This document shows positions 11,985 through 36,243 of a stretch of DNA of 64,000 nt, piece by piece (position 1 is the stretch's first letter; each line of letters opens with the position of its first letter). The stretch is taken from positions 6,275,501-6,339,500 of the forward strand of contig CM067536.1 of NCBI GenBank assembly GCA_034509925.1, written 5' to 3'. Source of the DNA: Hirudinaria manillensis (lineage: Eukaryota > Annelida > Clitellata > Hirudinida > Hirudinidae). Below the pieces are notes generated by a model. That model had not been told where the DNA came from, made no database searches, and was given only the letters and a program-made list of their open reading frames with translations. A program made the position numbers and the translations under genes.

Positions 11985-12872
11985 TTGTGGCCGAAACGTG
12001 GGTGGTGGCAGTTGTTTCGACGCTGATCATCGTCTGCTTCATCTTCCTCATCGTCCTTCTTGTACTCAGCCACAGGGCCAAGTCTGCCATTCCAAAACCC
12101 TACACGAACGTGAGGAGAAAAATCTTCTACGCCGAACCTAAAAAGTGAGTTGTTTTTTTTTTGCATTTTATTAAAACGAATGTTTAATCGAAACAAAAGA
12201 AATTTTGTTTAATAGATTCTTAGTTGTCAGATTAATTCCGATTAAACCTTCATAACTGTTAAAACGTTGCAGCAATGAAACGAAGGTGACAACATCGACG
12301 ACAGAATCTTCCAACCAATCGTCTACACCAATTGTCTTGAACAGCGTAGTTCCCTACGCCCCCGTTGTTATGGTTCCTCCTATTCCTCCTCCTCCTCCTC
12401 CTCCTCTTCGTCGTTTTCGTCCTCCCATCTTTGAACGTGCTCGAAGGTTAGGGATATGAATGAAAGTCTAAGAATAGGGCTTAGAGTTTAGACAAGCTCA
12501 ATTATAAGCTCAATATTTATGTATTTAATTTTTATATTAATAAAAAACAAAAGAAACAAAAATAAATACAAAACTAAAATAAACTTCTTCCCAGTTATTT
12601 TGCAATCGAAAGACATCTTGATTCTGAAAGAAAAATTAAACTTTAAGATCGACCTATTTCTTATGCTTATGCCGCTCCAATCCTTGTGAAATTCTTGTCG
12701 TTATGTCGAAAAATGACAGAAAACTGAGATAATCAAGAAATTATGAAATTTCAGGGCCTTTGTTCCAACACCAGTACCAGTACCAGTTCCTGTGCCAATG
12801 AGCTATTATCCAGGTAGGATGTTTGCAAAGAACATGCCAAGACGCTATTATCCTTACAGAGCCATTGTCTAA
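11985..12872 (+). CDS. single-pass membrane protein with proline-rich cytoplasmic tail (5' end missing)
   Basis: Three phase-matched exons are supported: 11985-12144, 12273-12446 and 12755-12872, ending in TAA. The first encodes a strongly hydrophobic stretch of about 25 residues (VVAVVSTLIIVCFIFLIVLLV) followed by basic residues, typical of a type I membrane segment. The second is Thr/Ser-rich and then has a run of seven prolines and a basic patch (LRRFRPP). The third has alternating Pro-Val repeats and ends in a Tyr/Arg-rich tail (RRYYPYRAIV). The start codon and ectodomain are not found; a TGA lies in frame just upstream of the first acceptor. The layout recalls Shisa-like or WBP1-like adaptors, but no diagnostic Cys domain is seen, so I do not assign a family. 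Confidence 0.65.
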
Positions 12873-13085
12873 GCGTCCTGTGAAACTTGAGAACAATTTA
12901 ACAAATTTAGAGAAAAGCACATTAAATCGAATTGGTATAATAATCGGGTATTTTAAAGAATTTTAATATTCCGTGTGAAGTGTTTTCGACGCTTTTTAAA
13001 AAAAAAACTACTATGTGGAATTTTATTTTCTCAAACATTCATTTGCTTGTTAAAATTGTTTGTCTTAGGGTTTTTCCGGTTATTA

Positions 13086-24749
<11,664 letters not shown>

Positions 24750-25831
24750 GACCACAAGTTTTTTATTTACACACGTAGTCCGCCGCTAAAGTACTCCATT
24801 ATTATTGACACCTTCAAGTTGAGTGCTGAATCAGACTTCGGTACAATTTAGCCTGTAATCCTCCTTTCTATTAATTGGATGCTTGGTGTGTCTGATCTTA
24901 AAAGTAAAAAAATTAAAATTAAAATAAATAAATGAATTGGTTTTTATCAGTAAACTGAAGGCAATAATAGTTAACATCAAAAAGGTGATTAAGAAAGTTA
25001 AGAATAGCGTTTATAGTCTTGTGCCATGGTTTAAATCATTTGAAATGTGTTCTAATAAATCTTAGAATATGTCTCGCAAATTATTAGTGTTATTAATTTT
25101 TTAATTGTTGTGTACTTATGACCAGTCCGACCGACTTAATGTATCCTTAATTAATTTGGAATTTAAATCTAAATATTTAAAGACAAACCCCGGGGAAATT
25201 TCAAAATACTATTATAATATGTAACTACCCCAAAAGGAAATTATCTCTGAGTCACCTGATATTCTGGACCAATGTTAGTAATTGCAATGTAAGATTCACC
25301 AGAGACTGCCCGAAAGCAATTTGGGTAAATAAGAATCTAGCTAACGAAAAGCTCATGTTAGGAGCATCAGCAACAAATACTTATTTCATTATTTTCATTT
25401 CTTTGATGAAATGTTCAACAACCTTTAGTGTTTTTTGTGATTATTCTCGCACCCACACTTCAAGTTTTCTTGACGATTCAAATCAAACAACAGAAGCACA
25501 TGGAAATATCTAAATAGAGAAGCATAAAGGATATCAATATGGACATCAATATTTATGGATATCAAAGAAGCTTCAATAAAATAATGTTCACTTAAAATTT
25601 AAAAAAAAATCATTAATCTTATATTGGGATCTTACTCGTAAACAAAAATGATTAATGTTTTAATATGTGTTAATTTGAAATTAGTAATTAAAGATCCAGA
25701 TATTATCTCTCTATAATTTGGCAATCCACAGCATGCAATATAAATCAAAATTGAAAAAATAATAATTACAATGTCAGATACAATTTTGGTATAAAATTAA
25801 ATAGCACCAGACAAAAATAAGTTTCACTGCT
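24750..25831. other. interval between LIM kinase 5' end and B9D2 3' end
   Basis: No exon recognised. It should hold the LIM kinase promoter (minus strand, just above 24749) and the B9D2 3' UTR. Confidence 0.5.
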
Positions 25832-26569
25832 TTAAAATTCAACACCATATCTCTCAAAATTCCTGGTTATGATGCTTAATTCAAGATGAACTGTGCCCAT
25901 CGTTTTTGTTCTTAGTTTGAACCTGTCAGCACCAGTGTAAATAATGTCTGGAGATTTCAGTTGGGGTCCTCCACCCAAAAAGGCTGAACTCATTTCCTCC
26001 CAAAGGCTCCCAACTGGTCTCCATGTGCAACAGTCAAATTTATGGATTCCAGGGGATGATGGAACATGACAATAGCCATATCCATACAATTCAGTTCTTC
26101 CGAAGGAATCAAGATGCCAAACTTGGAAATGAAATTTGGGCCAGCCTATAAATACATATAACAAAAAGATAAATAAATTTTAAACCTCATGAGAAAATGT
26201 TAATTTCAGACCTTGTAAACCTTTTGTAGCAAAATGTATATCTATTGGATGAGCCCAGGTCGAGACTTCGTCGAATTCTGGGTCATCCACTTGAGTTTGC
26301 CCTTCCTTTAAACCACTGAGAATTTTCCAACCTCCTCCTATTAAATAATTAATATTTTAATTAAGCAATCTTGATGAATACTTGAGTATTCAATTAAGTA
26401 ATTATTCTACTTGAACATTTTATGAAATAAATAAAAGTAGAATGCCCGTAGTGTTAACTTAAGTGTTACAAAATAAACTGCCTGCATGAATTCCCCATTT
26501 GCAGAACAATCGCTTCATTGGAAATCCGCTTGCTCCAATGATTTGTCCAATAATGTGTAACTCCGACAT
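25832..26569 (-). CDS. B9D2: B9 domain-containing protein 2
   Basis: Three exons on the minus strand: 26479-26569, 26212-26337, 25832-26145. They sum to 531 nt, or 176 residues, against 175 in human. Landmarks are [16 protein letters not shown] at the N-terminus, [70 protein letters not shown] and the end NFERYGVEF. These cover the whole B9 (C2-like) fold. In animals B9D2 works with B9D1 and MKS1 in the transition-zone (MKS) complex that gates the primary cilium. The gene is divergent from ULK3 with 284 bp between the two ATGs. Confidence 0.96.
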
Positions 26570-26853
26570 TGAAGATCTCTCCAGAAGCAAGATGTGCAAA
26601 CCCCATCAAAAAAGAACCCGCTTCGCATTGTTTTGGTTGACAACCGACTTGGTAAATCATGTTTTAGATATTATGAGCCAAATAAATAGTTTTTAACATT
26701 TTAGATTTTTTTTAAATTTTAGTATTGCAACATGTTTTTTACTTTAACTTTTACAATATGTTAAATAATTTGTTTGTTGATTTCTTAAAAGGAGATCTAA
26801 ATTTGAGGCGATTAAGTGATGTTTATAAGAGAAAACAAATGATTCGACTATAA
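26570..26853. promoter_or_regulatory. shared divergent promoter region, B9D2/ULK3
   Basis: This 284-bp gap separates the B9D2 start (minus) from the ULK3 start (plus), so both promoters and 5' UTRs must lie here unless an upstream non-coding exon exists. I see no clear TATA box on either side. Confidence 0.6.
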
Positions 26854-29800
26854 ATGGCAACTTTAAGAAATATGGGAGTGTTGAAACAGCCTCAATTAGC
26901 CGATTTTACTTTTACTGAAAAGTTAGGACAAGGCTCTTATGCATCTGTACATAAAGCATTTAAAAAGGTACCTTGAATGCCATTAGGTGTAAAAGTTCTC
27001 ATCACATAATTTAATGTTTCAGGTCGGACAAAGGGAGGTTGTGGCAGTTAAATGCATTTTAAAGACATCGTTGAATAATATTTCAAAGGAGAATCTCCTC
27101 ACAGAAATCGAGGTTCTTAAAACCCTCAAACACAGGCACATCATTCAGCTTAAAGATTTTATGGTTATAAATATTTTCTGCCTCTAACTATGATTATAAT
27201 TCTGTTACAACCATCTCATCCTTGCTAAACTTATTAGTTTATTTTTAGTGGGACGACAATTATGTTTATCTCATCATGGAATATTGTGGAGGTGGTGATC
27301 TCAGTTCATATTTGAAAAAGTACAGAATCATCCATGAAAATGTTGCCAAGTTTTTTCTTCAGCAACTAGGTAGAGTTTAATTGGAATTAAATTTATTTTA
27401 TGATAATTGAAAAAATCTTTTTTTTTTTTAAATCTTAAAGTAATTTCCTGAGATGGAAAATCGTTTTTGCTCTATAATATATTACATAATTTATAAGAAT
27501 ATAAACTATTATGTAATTACAATAGATTAATCGTTTCATTAAATCCTGAAATATTTAAAATCACTATTTTAAATTTTCTTTTCTTCAGCTATGTGAACAT
27601 ATGTGAATCATAATTTGCTCGTCTAAGTAACAAAAATAACAATTAAAATTATAGCAGATATTTAATAATAAAAGAATAATTTGTTGTTTTTTGTTTATTT
27701 ATATCAGCTTCAGCTCTTCAATTTATGAGGTCAAAATTTATTTCACACATGGATCTAAAACCATCAAACATTTTGCTAACATCAGCACAACACCCAGTTT
27801 TGAAAATAGGAGGTGATTATCAATTATCATTTTCAATTCTTCTTTATTTCTAAAGAGCTTCATTAACCCAATTATCATAGTTTAAATTATAACTTAACTA
27901 TATAAATTAATAAAATACTAAATAAATCATTAAGTATCTAACGTCTTTGCGATTACTACAACTACAAGCCAAATGTCTTCCTACAGACTTCGGATTTGCT
28001 CAGTACTTGGACGGACAGACGGAAGCTTTGTTTCTTCGAGGGTCACTGCTTTACATGGCCCCAGAAATTGTCACATCGAGGCAGTACAATGAAAAGGCTG
28101 ACCTCTGGTCTGTAGGGGTCATTCTTTATGGTCAGTTTGCATTTCTCTCCATTGCCATTGGTCGAAACTTGTCTGAGACTGGCCAATGGGAAGGGTCGAA
28201 TTTCTTTTTTTATCATTGACATTATTTTTGGGGCTTATGATGTCATTATTAATAAGCATTTATTTGATTATTTTATAATTTTACAGGTTTATTAGTTTAA
28301 AATTTATTAATTAAATAAATTATTTCATTGATAATTATTAATTACTTTGAGAATTTTATTTGAAAGAATGTCTTTATGGGAGGACGCCTTTCCACTCAAG
28401 CTCGGAAGCAGAACTCAGAGCGAAGCTGAAGAGTGATGCTCCAATTAAAGTTCTGGAATTTGTTTCTTTTATTTGTTTTATTCATTTTATTAAATATATT
28501 CTCACTAATTAAACTTTATTTATCTTCAATTAATAAATTTTATTAAATAAAATTAATTTAAAATATACAATAATAACAGTTATGAGAAATATTCATAATT
28601 TATGACTTAAATTGATTATTATTTGATTAATTCATTAAACTCAACCGACACCAAACCCGTATTCCAGCTTCCTCCTCTAGCATCTGTATCTAGGTCATGT
28701 CAGGACCTTATGACCCGATTACTCGAAAGAGATCCCGACAAGAGGATGGGTTACGAGGAGTTCTTTAGTCACCAATTTCTCGATCTGGAGCATGCGCCAT
28801 CTGCTGAATCAATCAATAAAGCTGTCAGTTTTTAAGTTAACATTGCATCTGATGGGCTTTTCTATATAGGCTTTAAATATCTTCTCAGGGAATTTTTAAG
28901 TGATTATTTGTTTATAATAACAAATTATTTTATTGTAAATTAATTTACGTTTTACACAATATTAATAATTTATTAGTAGATTTAAGATATGAATACTTAT
29001 TAATTAGAATTATTAATTTATTAAATAAATTAAATTTTAAATAATTTAAATATCTTTTAAGTCGGAACTGGTTTGCATTGCCGTATCGAAGGACGGCAGA
29101 GGAGATTACGAGGAAGCATTGAGTTATTATTGTCAGTCAATTGAGCATTTCACTGCTGCCATCAAGTGTCAGTGGTTTTTATTTTTGAATTTTTATTAAA
29201 ATTTTAAATATGCACATTTAATGTCATATTTATACTTTACTTTAAAATATCTTAAATATAATAATAAAATGATATTAAATTATAATATGTGAATATGTTG
29301 TATATTTTGTTTTTATTATTTCTTCCAGACACAGATAGTCAGAAAGAAAAACAGCTTCTTAGAGCCAAAGTCATGATTTTATTTTTATTTAAATTATATT
29401 TAATATAACTTTTCGAGGATCATTATCAAAACCTTTCAATCCGAACAGGTAAATCAATACCTGAGCAGAGCAGAAGAACTGAAACTGATACTGAAACCAG
29501 ATTCCCCTTCGATTTTACCTGAGGAAGATTTAAATAACCAAGAGGATGGAAAGACAAAGATGGGTGAATAATAAAAGAAAATAGATCCTTAAAAAAATAA
29601 TATTTTGAAATAATAAAACTTAAAAATGCATCAATAAATACTAATAATAAGGTAGTCTATGCTATAAATAATTAGCTAGTTGTTATGACATCTATACATC
29701 TTCTGTAGTATCAGGCTTATTTGTTAAGACTTTATGATGAACTAATGAATCATTAGTGAATAACCTCCTTGAATTTATTCTGATGTGTTTTTATAATTTG

Positions 29801-31292
29801 TATTTAAAATTTATTTAATTATATATAATTATTTTAATGATATATCATGATAATAATTTAAAATGTTATTTAATTATATTTGTTATAATTATATTTTCTT
29901 CCAGTCCGACTGTGGCAAAGTAATAAAAACTTTGTGTTGGCTTTGAATCTCATCAAATCTGCAGAAGCCAAAGTAATTCAAGGAATATTTTTACTTCATA
30001 ATTTTTTTATGTTTATGTTTTTTTTTCATTATTCTAAAAATTAACTTAATTAGCGTTTTAATTAATTAAATTTTATTAATATGAATATTAATATAATGAA
30101 TAATACTGCTCATAAAGAATTTCTTCAGCAAATGATGAGCCAATAAAAAGTTTATTGGTTTGTTAATTAATTATCTTAACCTAATTAATTAATTTTTAAT
30201 TAATTGAGTCATACCAGTAACCTATCGGAATCAATGAGTTTGTACGATTCCCTCTTCCATTTTGTTCTTTACTTTTCTATGACAAATCATTTAAACGAAA
30301 TTAAAAATTAAAAATTAAATTTGAAGGAATTTGCAGAGCAATACGATTGTGCTCTCGAAAATTACGAGGCAGGTCTGGGCATTCTACTCAACTTGCTCAA
30401 AGGTTTGATGACAATCAGACTTTTTTTTTATTTTCTTAATATTATTTAATATTTATTTTAAAATAAATGTTTAAAATTAATATTGTTTAATAAACTAGGA
30501 ATAAACATTGTTTACTTAAAATATTCCATTTTTGTTGAACCTAAGACTTAAATTGAACAATTTGTTTGTCATCAGTTTTCAGAAATAATGTTTATAATTT
30601 AATTCAAATAATAAAGTTATTAATTAATTTTGAACAAAATTCAGTTTTTATTTTGTAAAGAAAATATTTTTTTTGCATAATTTTAGTTTATTTTTACTTT
30701 TAATGGGATTTCAGATGAACCTCAGAGTGAGAAAAAAGATGCTCTCCTGACCAGGGTTTGAAAAATAATTATTATTTGATAATAATTACATTTAATCAAT
30801 TGATTGTGATATTAATCGTGTTTAGTGTCGATAATGTTGTTGATAACAAGCCATTAACGGGTCATTAAATATTGTTGTTCCTGATTATTAAGTATTTATC
30901 AATAAATCAATTAGAGTTAATAAGTTAATTATATACCAATCATTACATCAAATATTGATTTAAATTGATAAATTACTTGCAACCTAAATACCTACGACCT
31001 GACGTTGTTTTCACCAGATGTCGTCCTGGATGTCGAAGGCGGAATATTTGAAGCACAACATCACAATCAGGAATCTGAGAGCAAGGAACGACCAATCAGA
31101 GCCTGAGTTTGGAAGCAATTCTTGTGAGTTTTTATTGGGAATGAATTGTTATTTCAAATTCAATTTAAACTTGTATTAATTAAATTAACATTTTAAATTA
31201 TTTAAATTAAATATTTTAAGAATTTAAATAATTTGATTTTAATAGTGTTGCTAATTAAATACTTTTTTTTTAGATTCCTGCATCATACAGTA
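26854..31292 (+). CDS. ULK3: serine/threonine-protein kinase ULK3
   Basis: Fifteen exons: 26854-26967, 27023-27163, 27249-27369, 27708-27812, 27987-28130, 28367-28449, 28668-28823, 29062-29167, 29329-29369, 29449-29563, 29905-29972, 30327-30402, 30715-30755, 31018-31123, 31273-31292. They sum to 1437 nt, or 478 residues (human 472). The kinase domain (about 14-270) shows [29 protein letters not shown] (139-146), DFGFAQ at 161 and YMAPEIV. The HxD variant without Arg (HMD) is expected, since human ULK3 has HLD. Two MIT domains follow: residues about 285-360 with SRAEEL, and about 375-465 with AEYLK. The last residues (SCIIQ) resemble the human end. ULK3 phosphorylates Gli factors and ESCRT-III proteins in other animals. 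Confidence 0.96.
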
Positions 31293-32103
31293 ATGTCTGT
31301 TGCTGTTGACAACGTATCACTTATGTTATGTTGTGATGTATTTTTATCTTTATTTTTAAATAACATCAAATAACATCTCATTTCAATCTAGAAAAATTCT
31401 TTAACGAGGTCAAGAGTTCAAGACTTAGGCCATTCAAACAATGTAACTTAATGTGATCGTATGTGTAAATACATCCTTTCGCAGACTGAGTTTTTGTCAG
31501 TTACTTTTGGGAGGAATTAGTAGTTCTGAATTATTACTTAACTAAGCTGTTAGAAGCTGTAGCTTAAGAATTCATTTCTTGACAGATCAGTTTTTAGCTT
31601 GTCAAATTATATCTAATTATTTGTTGTTTTTTTTTTATCTTGGTAAATTACTGGTGTTGGTAGGAAGGGATTTTGAGTTTGTGTTTTCTGGCTGAGGTTT
31701 ATCGTTTATGTTAGCCAAGTATGTGATTAAACATTTTGTGATGTTAAGGAAGTGTGATGATGTTGTTGTTGTTGATACTGTCGTTGATACTGTTGTCAAT
31801 GTGTTTCAGTCATCTCTTGTGACCAATATTTGGAATATGCCATCAGTTGTCAGATGTATTTATTATTTGTGCAATAAACCACTGAATTTTATCTTTAATT
31901 CCTAAATATCTTCTTAAAAACAGTTCTATCTGCAAGTTTTCATAATTGCTCAGGAGGTGTTCCAACGGATTTATCATTTATTTGAAGCAATAATTATCAG
32001 TTTAAAAAATATTCGATAACAAAAAGCGTTATTATAAAGTCGTTAGATGTAATCAGAACTTCAAGTTTTAGATAGTGACATGAAATTTGCAGGGCTTTCT
32101 GAG
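31293..32103. other. ULK3 3' UTR and intergenic
   Basis: No further exon recognised. An AATAAA at about 31871 could serve ULK3 polyadenylation. The gene below is convergent. Confidence 0.4.
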
Positions 32104-33967
32104 TCAAGCGATTCTCTTTTTCCTCTGATTGACATTTATGTTGAATTCGATGTTCCTGATAGTAGTTCCGTTCATCGTATTCAACCTGGAGCCATACTTC
32201 TCTGCCTCTGTTTTGAATTTAACGTTCGAACGCCCTTCTCCAATCTGCAGTTGTTGTTCCAGCTGATTTGAATTCTTAAAATAATAATTCAACAAATTAG
32301 TCCTAAATTCGTGCAGCCTTTCGACTAACTATTTCATAGTTATTTCTATGAAAGTCTTTCTTCAATTTATAATTAAAATTGTTTATCACTTGATTAATTA
32401 CGAAAGAATTAGTTATAAAACAGTGTGAGAGTTACGCAACACATCGCTTACTAGTTAGAGTTATGTAATGCTAGTTATAAAATACTCTTACTCACTCACC
32501 TCATCTCTCAAGGAGTCAAACAACGGTGCCCAGTTTGTTTCCCTGTTGTTATAATATTCAAATTGATATAATTAACATTAATTAAATATTAAAGTAATCT
32601 CTTATTAGATGATATCAGCAGATTATAGTAATTATAAATGATTAATATTATTACAGTTAGAGGTAATTTTAGACTACAGAACATTTTGAGGTTGGAATGT
32701 GGACCAGAATACAACGCAATATTCTGCTAATATCTTTGACCAAATGTAACTTAAATTACATCATGTTGAAACACTTTGGACCTCTTTCTTAAATTTTAAA
32801 TTTGAAAAGCATAATTCTGCATAAAATTCTCTCGCTTTGACTTTCTAACAATAAATGTTTGTTTTGCGTTCCTCTGTTCCATGAAAATAAAAATAAATTT
32901 GTTAGATGTATCCGTTCATTCCGGAACGTGAACAAATCTTTAACCGACAGGATAAACCAACCACCTTTTAGGAGATAATTATTCCATATTTTACATACTT
33001 TCTATTGCTGGCAAGGTACTCGTAATTGATGCAACTTTTGGAAACACAATGTGTAAGTACTGCGCTTGTAGTAATTGTAAATTGTTCTTGTTGAAAGATC
33101 TGCTTTGAGGCTTTCATTACATTCATCAGTCTCGTTGTATCTCTAAATTAGTAAATTAAGCAGGAGAAAAATTATCAAGTAAGTCCAAATACATGCAGTG
33201 GTTGTTTATATCTGTGGTTATGATGACGATGATCTCCACATCTAAAAGAGTTTCGTTCTTATCAGAGAAACAAAACCTAAATTCAGTCCTAAATGTTCCA
33301 AATTGACTGTGTTTACAAAATAATTTCACACGTAACTTTATACAATGTCAGGTGATGGCCTAGATGATATCATATAGCCATAGAATATATAGAAGTATCC
33401 AACCCTTTTTTTAGATTATATCGAAAGAAGTTAACAGACGTGTTTCTTTCGTGGAAATTTACGAACTTAGCTTTGATAACGTTAAGTACGTTGCACCGAA
33501 GCAAATGCAAAGCAGACGGGAAAAAGCATTTGAGACGCTCGCCAAATTTATCTCTTAAACTGCAAACTTGTGAAGAATTTCAATCGTTATGCACCTATTT
33601 CATCGTTCGATTATTTCATCATTAGATTATTAAATACCTTAAGAATCATCATGCTATATTTACTGAATTATTTGGCAGACATTAATTAATTAACGTAGTA
33701 TAAGAATTAAATATGATAAAATGTTATTAAATAACAATAACATAGGCAAAGGGGATAAATACGTTCCAATCGAAAATAAATACTTGTTCAATTAATTCAC
33801 AGAAAATCCACAAACCACGATTTCCTGCACTGCTTTTCCTTTTCCAAAGCTGCAGTCCAAATCCTGTTCTGGACGATCAGATCCCTCTTTTCCACCTCCT
33901 TTGCGTTCATTCCGCCCGACGTTCCTGAATCGTTAGCGACATTCGACGCCTTTGCCTTGTCGGCCAT
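32104..33967 (-). CDS. small basic protein, 117 residues, three exons, unrecognised
   Basis: Exons on the minus strand are 33816-33967, 32500-32542 and 32104-32262. They have canonical splice sites, matching phases (2, then 0) and a total of 354 nt including the stop. The start is ATGGCCGACAAGG, with a good context. The N-terminal 20 residues are Ala/Ser/Gly-rich. Then come RDLIVQNRIWTAALEKEKQC, SWETNWAPLFDSLRDE (spanning exons 1-2) and a Lys/Arg/Gln-rich third part ending RKKRIA. There is no signal peptide or membrane segment. The helical W-x(n)-W pattern resembles small ciliary microtubule-inner proteins such as the C20orf85 type, but I cannot assign it. It is convergent with ULK3. Confidence 0.72.
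33415..33558 (+). CDS. possible terminal exon on the opposite strand (unassigned)
   Basis: A pyrimidine-rich acceptor (CCCTTTTTTTAG) is followed by 47 open codons to TAA, reading for example VNRRVSFVEIYELSFDNVKY and a Lys/Arg-rich end. Composition looks coding, but no partner exon was found upstream on the plus strand, and it would lie inside the first intron of the minus-strand gene. It may be chance or a relic. Confidence 0.25.
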   Translation: MISKEVNRRVSFVEIYELSFDNVKYVAPKQMQSRREKAFETLAKFIS

Positions 33968-34471
33968 TTTCGAACAATTAAGTATTGCAAATTCCCTTCA
34001 CGTGTTTGTCTAATTAATTATGCAAGATTTAACAGAATATTTTATATGCTAAGTTGGTTTACCATTTTTGGTTTCTTTAATTTTGATTTAATTCAATTTA
34101 TTCAATAAAATTGTTTTGCAAGTTTTCATCAAATGCGACAAAAGTTCCACTGACCAAACGATTTGAAACTCTAATCCCTTCCATGCATCCATGTTTAAAC
34201 ATGTTGTCATGGAGATATTGAGACTGGAATAAATTATCTCCTCAGTAATAATACTTGAATTAATTAATTTATTTGCTCGGTTAAATAAATTCAATTCAAA
34301 ACAAATAAGACCAAATTTATCGATAAACAAAGTTAAGTTGTTTGTTGACTACTTTGTATTCATTTGATTCAGTTGGTGGTTCGAACATGTTTGCAGTTGT
34401 TGTTGTTGTTGGTGGCTTCCACGAGTGGCTTTCATAAATCAATACTCTTTTCAACAAGCCGTTCGCTTGGC

Positions 34472-34472
<1 letters not shown>

Positions 34473-34533
<61 letters not shown>
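34473..34533 (+). repeat. (AAT)n microsatellite
   Basis: About 60 bp of perfect AAT repeats. Confidence 0.97.
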
Positions 34534-34534
<1 letters not shown>

Positions 34535-35142
34535 GATAATGCTAATGATGATAATAAGCAGAGTAACAATTACTATGCGGACACGATTTCTAATAGTAAT
34601 TGGCAGTAATTGGATTCGCTTAATTCAGCTAAATTATAAAAAAAAAATTATGAAATTATAAAAATAAATAATAAATAATGGTTCAGTAACAAATTGATTC
34701 TTCGTGACTGCTCATCTGCATTTCTGCTTATTTTTTTTTGTTTACCAATGACTCCGAAAAAGGAGAAATTTATAAGAGATTTAAAAAATATAAAAAGTAC
34801 GATGCTGCATTCCAACGTTAGGGGGGTGGAGGTGAAAGAGTTGGATGAAACATGTCTTTGTTATTGCTTTATCTTTCTATGGTAGGACGATAAAACATTA
34901 TGATTGTTTAATAATTCAAACTAGCTGGTAGGTTACTAGTGCCAACGAGTGAGGTAAATAAATAAATAAATAAATAAAATAATTATTAAAACAAAACTAT
35001 GCTACAAATATGCATTACATTTCCAACTAAATTAAAACTAAATTATAAGATCTTCGATTGAATGCATCAATCGTGCTATTTGATCTCAAAGATCAGCAAA
35101 TCATCTGATAAGATTACATGGTCCCATTGAGATTAAAAGGCA

Positions 35143-35155
35143 TTTATTATTATTA

Positions 35156-35213
<58 letters not shown>
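35143..35213 (+). repeat. (ATT)n microsatellite
   Basis: About 70 bp of ATT repeats with one early interruption. Confidence 0.95.
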
Positions 35214-35887
35214 TAGTTATGTTTATAATAACGTAATTAATTGGATTATTAGATCAAAAGTTTCATCATTAAATTTGCTTTGCAAGTGGGCACTTGTATC
35301 TTCAAACATTCCTTTGCTTTTAATTAACACGGAGACATTTCTTCAAATCATTCCTCCATCTATCATTGCCATCATTATCATCATCATCGACGTCGTCGTC
35401 GTCGTCATCATCATCACCAATTAATTTAGGAGATGTTAAAATTATAGTGTATTGCTTAAAATATTTTTCATTTAAATCGTGGTTTTCAGTGATCTACGAT
35501 GACTTAAGCGATTGCAATATATAACTTATTATAGGTATTATTGAATGTATTTTAAATATTATGATAAATTTATTCACGATATTATGTTATTAAATGGTTA
35601 ATATTAAAATATAATTATGGTTAATATTTAAATAAGACTTTAATATTTAAAAATATAAACATTTCACAAACAGGAAAGACTAAATTATACGCGTCTTTAT
35701 CTAAAGGAAAAATTATTATTCAAAACAAAGACGAGAAATCAACCGGATTATTTTAAGAATTTCGAAAAGAAAATATTTTTATTGAATTATTAATAAAAAA
35801 AGAAATATTATTATTATTATTAGTTATGCCATGTCATTGCAAGTGGTAATGAGAGTGCAACTATTAAAATTTTTTAATAATGAGATT

Positions 35888-35997
35888 ACAACAGCAACAT
35901 CATCAACAACATCAATAACATCAACCTCAACAACAACAACAACAACAACATCAACCTCAACAACAACAACAACAACAACAACATCAACAGCAACAGA
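35888..35997 (+). repeat. (CAA)n/(CATCAA)n tract
   Basis: Interrupted CAA and CATCAA trinucleotides over about 110 bp. Confidence 0.9.
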
Positions 35998-36161
35998 ATC
36001 CAGTCGATGACGTCTGCCAATGAAATTTCTTAACCCGCCATTAAATCAAATTACTAAAAGTTACGCTAAAAATAGATTCAATTATAATCTTTATACGCTG
36101 TTTGATTTATTTAGCTCGATTGCAGGTACAAACCTAAATGGTTTAATCACCTGGATAATCA

Positions 36162-36243
36162 TGATGGTGGATGATGATGATGACGATTGTGGTGGACGTG
36201 ATGTTGACGATGACGACGATGACGACGACGACGATGATGACGA
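36162..36243 (+). repeat. GAT/GAC trinucleotide tract
   Basis: Mixed GAT/GAC repeats read as poly-Asp in one frame. No gene context supports coding. Confidence 0.85.

Noticed and set aside
26499-26696. Plus-strand open frame at 26.5 kb
   Set aside because: It is antisense to B9D2 exon 1.
34088-34330. Minus-strand 80-codon open frame upstream of the 117-residue gene
   Set aside because: No splice link or recognisable motif, and AT-rich composition is consistent with chance.
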